Assembly: GCA_964474685.1 (NCBI GenBank)
Contig: CAYYTE010000020.1
Location: forward strand, 1-20,228
Source: UBA1737 sp964474685
GTDB taxonomy: Bacteria > Bacillota_I > Bacilli_A > ML615J-28 > CAG-313
Direction: 5' to 3'
Length of the DNA: 20,228 nucleotides
The notes below the pieces were generated by a model that had not been told where the DNA came from, did no database searches, and worked only from the letters and a program-made list of their open reading frames with translations. Every line of letters starts with the position of its first letter. The first letter of the stretch is position 1. Positions 17,901 to 20,228 of the stretch are shown here, piece by piece. Both the position numbers and the translations under genes were made by a program.

Positions 17901-18299
17901 ATATTTGTATATTTTCAAAATTATCAAGGAACAAATAAAAACAATGTCGTTACCATCGATAGTTTCTTGAACTATATGTCTGTATATGCATATGAAGAGA
18001 ATGGAAGTGTAAGCGGAACTGATTATTTATATAAAGTGAATCAGTTTAGTGCAAACTCATCCGGATTCTATCGTATGTGTGCCAATTTACCGATAGGTTA
18101 TACCTATGTTGTAAAAGTAACTGATAGAAAAGCATCATCTTTGACTACTTCTTATAATGAACAATACTTTACTTCTGGTAAATATGTTGAAGTTAAGAGT
18201 ACTATTGTAACTCGTAAAGTTCAAGTTGAAATTATTATATCCAAAATAAATGCCAATCTCGATTGGGGAATTCATAAAGAACAAGATTTAACAAATTAG
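8931..18299 (+). CDS. Giant exported surface protein: GLUG beta-helix, helical repeats, beta-rich C-terminus (contains an assembly gap)
   Basis: 3122 codons counting 34 lost in the N run, so the true length is unknown. Residues 1-32 are a strongly hydrophobic signal or anchor (KRFFSMLFCFLFLFVFFVTT) without the A-W motif of the neighbours. Residues about 80-460 hold two modules of the GLUG/beta-helix opening pattern, FQGTFDGQGFTI (172-183) and SFNGVFTSG (450-458). GGLAG, GGIVG and GGIIG turns follow at 569, 608, 645 and 683, and GGIYG at 1200. At least ten N-x-G-x-hydrophobic rungs lie at about 695-1230. From about 1390 to 2185 come amphipathic helical repeats interrupted by the gap. From about 2185 to the end there are Ser/Thr/Asn-rich beta-type modules. 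No LPXTG, C-terminal membrane segment, S-layer or LysM-type motif is visible. GAAAGGA supports the ATG. Likely an adhesin or matrix scaffold working with the upstream small proteins; no catalytic motif was seen. Confidence 0.8.
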   Translation: MKKYGFLWTKRFFSMLFCFLFLFVFFVTTIHLSGKSDDDIYTSASSKVWSTNLTNISSVVREDGIIEKYIPMSEFVTSTYQVLDPTTIYANHNVVATDTVYIGIATASELFAMSICCNDATYKTSYLNKNYILMDNIDYNDIASVSNQYFMRPIGWDIPNNEAGNGTSNTYFQGTFDGQGFTISNMYYEQITDETISPDGMRYPTKYPTLAYYSMFSVVGNSGTIKNLGFVNPIMLQASVIGDYMIFASALVGENFGTIDHVYVEDNRPAKKAGLIADGGFNISYLLSVNDGIVKDCYVYTKMIASDNVLYNMVQTVLFTNRGTLENVFFYHSSDTTPQTTITGITSLEDEAEFLSNAYFRVDNGWFSNTTYAKEGVVVDNDLKLSRPILRGLHRNTNNGYWMISSGADFSYFSYLLEHSGNFRNANFELDKTIDLNSVAPSTYQLMTSSFNGVFTSGTLDTTYSVKTVDNTVLQTNSILNAQVISGQTLNGYRNYGLFPIVSGTISNINVLNAKVSALDLSDSINYSDTYNFGILAGSIDGGTVKNVQTSGVISLDITNTEIGKINAGGLAGLATNDSTINSCVTSGSITHSVGTSFDSQMTDSCQGGIVGFSDSITEFKNNLSCMNLSARKFSSDETFTQYVGGIVGKLNLGLNFSKNSFYGSITVGESDSETYQGICYVGGIIGRHASGNNLISSLYNAGKITYYAHNEKTIYLSGVLNVDTLSGKALYESLSNASNIDIYNRGNLSIRTEVIHTSGVLYSKYTKVQAKGLYNLGKYKSLNNKQQIDLSYQQIDLALISEFGPCMTSLNFNGNTKYICSITNAYNYQQIHYVTPSAEVSFYYLKLSGCLTGYNVQVDQARNEGDILVFFTKSTTMPMGNHPDVTGANDYNKMKVFGCFEEVSLGCIAKNCYNGGDIDIKVINNQTDLTATQADILVAYNIYASGICYKNANGKAYFDENNISISATDDTDPNIVLTDGNIGSLYNSLNSGNIHLYGVKSEADTSLDGDGIFVGCCRVSGIVSVNAGRLSTCYNTGDIYNINHTMIPKTVVNGTQGSYNNGEFEVESAGITFLMLTRYAQILDSANGGTIVSISTSTFDTNTGWVNSSGIVCRNEKNEAGQDKGSESSGSGWDGVDGRAELQKIEFTINYGNVFSWNSKPTKSWSEHRTKAGGILSLGVLNIINVINYGSIYGNTCAGGIYGMVFMSKFYGGSNSNITFVANAINYGRVEKLTSYPSYSNITSFGHETVTTTSNSTNSTQDYGSVIAQVINGGSKTADVTFQYFRVSYLINMVTDLNMIGNVSNVTGTSNYVNEMVKYMATVNSNDLTPAPFNQSTATNIKSYTLSSDTGGIFSSDFPLRNSESITSGYITNQFIADYIQFIPANKTNEYLLEKIGFMEIIRAQALTNILSSYNAMGQILSKTLTNTDLTTLYQNNITNYVYSDVLSNSSMMTDLFDILSSDTTLTQSDLNQVLSIVMGTTDYEKLVVNSDIVTLIYNDAVSSGLLTTSFMDGILTNLINDTTTITSLLTNYPTEMGTYIANYLSSITTNQVVTNELYTTLLANTTGIQEALDNTSKEDQVAFLKSVFGTLTDTELTTLIELLGGDTISLVLAMVQSTLDETTLNTFYTTILSDSRVTDATLHSLKTTFNLSNASIQAIAQILNDNIGDSREATYLALVNSLTDEEAKRVWIIFMNNSTIKPYITNNQANLTGTNKQKLITLNNYISDKSVLYLALINAFGTVTTEYDLPTNTNFEEVLASLEQEGLLDDFFLYASTNYSSVSNQLTNGNYYIYEAASSTNGGIAIDSVSHSIYDSNYSSRGSQIYSGAYYLXXXXXXXXXXXXXXXXXXXXXXXXXXXXXXXXXXTHMRVSKTVSEITSDSALLKQVITEMNKNNSNVTNDMITYFNAQSISKTYDSCFDFAKYQVIYNNVSENSNLAFSSISTNNLTLEDKKSILVALINGNQGLASLLTPYLSIDDLWNYLAELSQANSTNFVTLINQMNQTNDNFTKVIDYLHKSIATTPTNATVIFKSLLSSDSLTASEKKSIIQKLMLISPTYLKTVTDEALANNALSKTNSLGVLSYIHSNETIDRSNILYKVLINSNFYTTAASSTLASIMGMYSYYDNSIFINEMAALGYDVNDSTSLNNLLTEAGMEISDFATNLGIYALASSHGILNGEFMPDNILLTSIDPVVSTSVDGNDITSNIWRGGESQDLTYYKNHVNDPLVNTTVNYHIYYLMKQLRKSIATTIFHMELTTTLEGKDYQITNDSTKDIDLKNHTLTYYIPQNADELKANSLNVNLDNNTYELANKASILSGTGSVTLTPSLRDDTTQLFPVGTTFDGSVTILAEDTTVRQKYTIHIVVTQTCGFTSVTSVTMNGNTNSGFTTTADGDNALGVVTVTTEASYTSGKLNILYATKYLQTGRDLRDIVYLVDSNGTTIDKKMYSFTTSTNNGIVQSTSSSGTFDGATGTVFFEITLNDELPNGTYTMIIPLLSSLVYKVVFVKQVSSNSSFVSLTYSNTLQTNDGDNTLDTSILYSTIFTESDLLTIVNGKPKYLDALEVAPLATYTISQATVSESTVSNVVIKTYTITYIITAEDTISQTLFTHHLIEMVPSSSLVKSYKNGSLISPASSSDSFSKNETPTYRFDYDFSKFNLTSGGTFKVITRNDPATNYVDYYATGILNGKGMEIYFYDSTPALTFEWYLQFNNSIQFNSTTNLTWQFDFNYVSLTKNKSMNSYLDNITFISETVLTSVDTLIENYQITPKTYEAERAKQHTVVCLTDQIYYNDFSITKAKQSAFYTIGLVSKTNLSNYSPIFTLVDDESLYRITTINGVVYRFIDYSYVKNNETLHTLYLVKEDMTTVYEYTYDPTTGAYALGTEVASTSDTFTYNSIVYTKASFAGKGSTEDISYFQDFESEIFDSEGNPSYVFASYRVYSEAYDSTHSTDSLYFTDYLVTVMDATSTIRFELTVKTDSTIARNKLASIFVYFQNYQGTNKNNVVTIDSFLNYMSVYAYEENGSVSGTDYLYKVNQFSANSSGFYRMCANLPIGYTYVVKVTDRKASSLTTSYNEQYFTSGKYVEVKSTIVTRKVQVEIIISKINANLDWGIHKEQDLTN
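14435..14534. other. Assembly gap of exactly 100 N inside the giant gene
   Basis: A run of 100 N is a common scaffold placeholder for unknown length. Both flanks are open in the same frame if the length is taken as 100, and both encode Ser/Thr/Asn-rich residues of the same character, so they probably belong to one gene. The real number of missing bases, and therefore the length and integrity of the protein, cannot be read from this sequence. Confidence 0.95.
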
Positions 18300-18345
18300 T
18301 TTATAGATACATTGATTCGTTCGACTCAATTGATTCTAAGATTAC

Positions 18346-18378
18346 AAAAGAACTCTGCTTTTCAGTAGAGTTCTTTTT
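18346..18378. terminator. Bidirectional terminator between the giant gene and rqcH
   Basis: AAAAGAACTCTGCT (18346-18359) pairs with AGTAGAGTTCTTTT (18364-18377), with one G-T, around a TTTC loop. The A run on the left and T run on the right make it work on both strands. It serves both convergent transcripts, 47 bases after the giant gene and 24 bases after the rqcH stop. Confidence 0.88.
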
Positions 18379-18401
18379 ATCCTTAAAATTACTTTTATAT
18401 T

Positions 18402-20024
18402 TTATGATTTTTCCTTTTTTAGATATTCCTTAAAATCGTCTGGGTTTGGATCAATATAGATTGTTTTTTGATTGGTATATGTAACATGGTATCCTGGGAT
18501 TCCTGGTATTTTTTTAAGGTACTTCACATATGTATAATCTACAGGTACGCTTTGTGATAGTTTTGCTTTTGAAAAGCAACTACAAATGTTTGAGGCTATA
18601 CGAATAGATTTTTCATTCCATGTTGTTTCACCATCTTTTCTTAATAATACATGGCTACTGGGAACATCTTTTACGTGGAACCATAGATCATCGTTTCTTG
18701 CTAATGTATGGGCAATATAATTGTTTTGAAGAGAGTTCTTTCCAACATAAATAATATAGCCAGGAATGATATAGGTAGAAATATGAGGGGCTTTATTTTT
18801 TTTGTGATATTTGTTCGTTTTTGTAAGATAACCTTCATCAATAAGTATTCTTTGAATGTCTGGCATATCTTCTTTTTGTGATAGTTTAATATCTTCTTCT
18901 AATTCATTTAGACGGTTTAATTCGATTTCAAACTTTTGTAGTTGTGTTTTTAATATTTCACATCCTGTTGCTGCTTTCTTTGCTTTTTGAAAAATCTTTT
19001 TTAGATTATCTGATGGGGTAAGAAGTGGATTTAATTCAATAGTAATTAGTTTAGAATCATGATAGAAGTCCTCAAGGGTGATTTTTATCATCCCTTTCGT
19101 TACGAGATATAAACTCGATTGTAACAATTTTCCATAATCTGTGTAAACTTTATTCTCTTCAGCAATCTTTAAATCAGTTGTTACATTATCTATTTTTTGT
19201 AATAGGTGGGATTTTGCTTGTGAAACCACCTTTAAGAGTTTTTTAATTTCTTCTTCCTCAATTGGTTTTTCAAGATTATAATAATCATCTAATAGGAGGC
19301 TTATTGAGGAAAAGAATTTTCTTTTGCCTTCTATGGATTGTAAATCAAATGCGTAGAATGTATTCTTTTTTGATCCATCAAAGTAAACAGGATTTGGAGT
19401 TACTGGAAGCAAAGAGTGAATGTTAGTGGAGGTGTAGTTTGCTTCTTGCATTATTTCTTTTCCACAGCCCATATATTCTTCGTTTGGATAGATTTGATGT
19501 ATCGTAAAAGGGTTTATAAGTTTATTTGGTTTCGGGAAAGAATAGGTTGCGTGAGGTAGAATTATACGATCTGTATCTTTTTGAGGTGGAAGTTTTCGAA
19601 TAGCATCAATAATCGTATATTCATCATCGATCAAGATAATATTACTATTACGCCCCATTATTTCAAATACGAGGTGATATGTTTTTAAATCACTGAGTTC
19701 TGAAAAAGATTGAATGTTTATAAGAATAATACGATCATTTTCCACTTGCGTGATGGAAGTTATAACTCCCCGTTCAATGTATTTTCTTAGAACCATACAA
19801 AAGTTTAAGGCCGTATTAGGATAGATATATTTTTTTGTTGTTAAATATATCCGTGGGTTATCTAGCGAGGATGAGATTAAAAGACTGACGTTTCCTTTTG
19901 TTGTTCGCATTTCTAAAAGAATGTCTAAAGTAGACATTTGAAAAATACGATTAATTTTTGTATTTTGTAATTCATCATTTAATTCTTTTACTAAATAATG
20001 AATAAACACTCCATCCATTGCCAT
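18402..20024 (-). CDS. rqcH: Ribosome quality control protein RqcH (NFACT family; Rqc2/FbpA homologue)
   Basis: RqcH binds stalled 50S subunits carrying peptidyl-tRNA and recruits tRNA-Ala to add C-terminal alanine tails that mark nascent chains for degradation. The same family was earlier described as fibronectin-binding FbpA. The 540-residue product has an NFACT-N domain (MDGVFIHYLVKEL onward) with the Asp97-Arg98 pair (ENDRII) needed for function in B. subtilis RqcH. A helix-hairpin-helix-like region lies around 190-210, and a coiled-coil middle at about 270-390. The C-terminal NFACT-R domain includes NDDLWFHVKDVPSSHVLLRK. GGAGG at 20031-20035 lies 6 bases before the ATG at 20024, and this start puts the DR motif exactly at 97-98. 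An in-frame ATG at 20042 lies upstream of that site and is rejected. It is transcribed toward the giant gene and is functionally unrelated to it. Confidence 0.94.
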   Translation of the reverse strand: MAMDGVFIHYLVKELNDELQNTKINRIFQMSTLDILLEMRTTKGNVSLLISSSLDNPRIYLTTKKYIYPNTALNFCMVLRKYIERGVITSITQVENDRIILINIQSFSELSDLKTYHLVFEIMGRNSNIILIDDEYTIIDAIRKLPPQKDTDRIILPHATYSFPKPNKLINPFTIHQIYPNEEYMGCGKEIMQEANYTSTNIHSLLPVTPNPVYFDGSKKNTFYAFDLQSIEGKRKFFSSISLLLDDYYNLEKPIEEEEIKKLLKVVSQAKSHLLQKIDNVTTDLKIAEENKVYTDYGKLLQSSLYLVTKGMIKITLEDFYHDSKLITIELNPLLTPSDNLKKIFQKAKKAATGCEILKTQLQKFEIELNRLNELEEDIKLSQKEDMPDIQRILIDEGYLTKTNKYHKKNKAPHISTYIIPGYIIYVGKNSLQNNYIAHTLARNDDLWFHVKDVPSSHVLLRKDGETTWNEKSIRIASNICSCFSKAKLSQSVPVDYTYVKYLKKIPGIPGYHVTYTNQKTIYIDPNPDDFKEYLKKEKS

Positions 20025-20050
20025 AGTGCACCTCCGAATCATTTATTTAT

Positions 20051-20059
20051 ATTATATCA
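20051..20059 (-). promoter_or_regulatory. Extended -10 promoter element for rqcH
   Basis: Read on the minus strand, TGATATAAT gives a perfect -10 (TATAAT, 20056-20051) with the TGn extension. No good -35 box is found 16-18 bases upstream, as is usual for extended -10 promoters. It lies 15 bases upstream of the rqcH ribosome binding site. Confidence 0.5.
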
Positions 20060-20100
20060 ATTATCAATCTAAAATGGTTCTTTTTTACATATTTCATATT

Positions 20101-20131
20101 ATTGATTTAATAATTTAATCGATTAATCAAT
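20101..20131. repeat. Imperfect inverted repeat upstream of rqcH
   Basis: ATTGATTTAAT (from 20101) and ATTAATCAAT (20122-20131) are near-perfect inverted copies. The space between them contributes to a 12-bp palindrome TTAATCGATTAA (20115-20126). It could be a regulator binding site or a chance product of AT-rich DNA. Nothing else was identified between 20060 and 20228; no gene starts on either strand there. Confidence 0.3.
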
Positions 20132-20228
20132 ATATAATTAAAAGAACTTGTAAGAGCATATTAAAAAGTAAGTAGTCACTAGGCAATTAAGAGAAATTAC
20201 TTGCAAAATAAGTTGAAATATGATAAAA

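Noticed and set aside
18200..18299. Sortase (LPXTG) anchor at the end of the giant protein
   Set aside because: The last 40 residues contain no LPXTG-like motif, no hydrophobic stretch and no terminal basic cluster.
20133..20138. Plus-strand TATAAT as a promoter for a gene beyond the window
   Set aside because: No -35 element at 16-18 bases and no TGn extension; AT-rich DNA gives such matches by chance.
20161..20228. Possible riboswitch or structured leader at the right edge
   Set aside because: Only a short AAGTAA/TTACTT pairing is visible, with no conserved motif of any class I know.
1..20228. tRNA or rRNA genes, CRISPR arrays, insertion sequences or phage genes
   Set aside because: None of the expected motifs, regular direct repeats or transposase/integrase features were seen on either strand.

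Overview
The window is AT-rich (roughly one third G+C) and uses the standard bacterial code (TGG for Trp, TGA as a stop). Housekeeping genes plsX, rnc, dnaD, nth and rqcH, strong GGAGG-type ribosome binding sites and canonical TTGACA/TATAAT promoters point to a low-GC Bacillota. The dnaD-nth neighbourhood is typical of Bacilli or Erysipelotrichia. A placement near Erysipelotrichia is my guess and is not shown by the sequence. A run of exactly 100 N at 14435-14534 shows that this is a scaffolded draft assembly.

Layout. Positions 1-1276 hold the 3' part of plsX overlapping rnc, closed by a terminator. Positions 1277-1675 are a non-coding spacer with terminator-like hairpins and a promoter. Positions 1676-4734 form an operon of a 592-residue polytopic membrane protein of unknown function, dnaD and nth. 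Positions 4735-4969 hold a consensus promoter, a cyclic-di-GMP-I (GEMM-I) riboswitch and an overlapping intrinsic terminator. Positions 4970-18299 are one tight operon: five small exported proteins with TasA/camelysin-type (SipW-type) signal sequences, a SipW/ER-type signal peptidase among them, and a giant exported protein (3122 codons counting the gap). A bidirectional terminator at 18346-18378 separates it from the convergent gene rqcH, which lies on the minus strand. Positions 20057-20228 are non-coding upstream DNA.

How the main system probably works (inference). High c-di-GMP folds the aptamer. Its 3' edge is shared with the 5' arm of the terminator, so folding should stop the terminator from forming and switch the operon on. 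The small TasA-like proteins would be exported, trimmed by the co-encoded peptidase and assembled outside the cell, perhaps as fibres. The giant protein combines a GLUG-type beta-helix half, a helical repeat domain and beta-rich C-terminal modules. It lacks LPXTG or a C-terminal membrane anchor, so it would be the long adhesive or scaffolding partner. This resembles a c-di-GMP-controlled biofilm-matrix or surface-fibre locus and is the most interesting part of the window.
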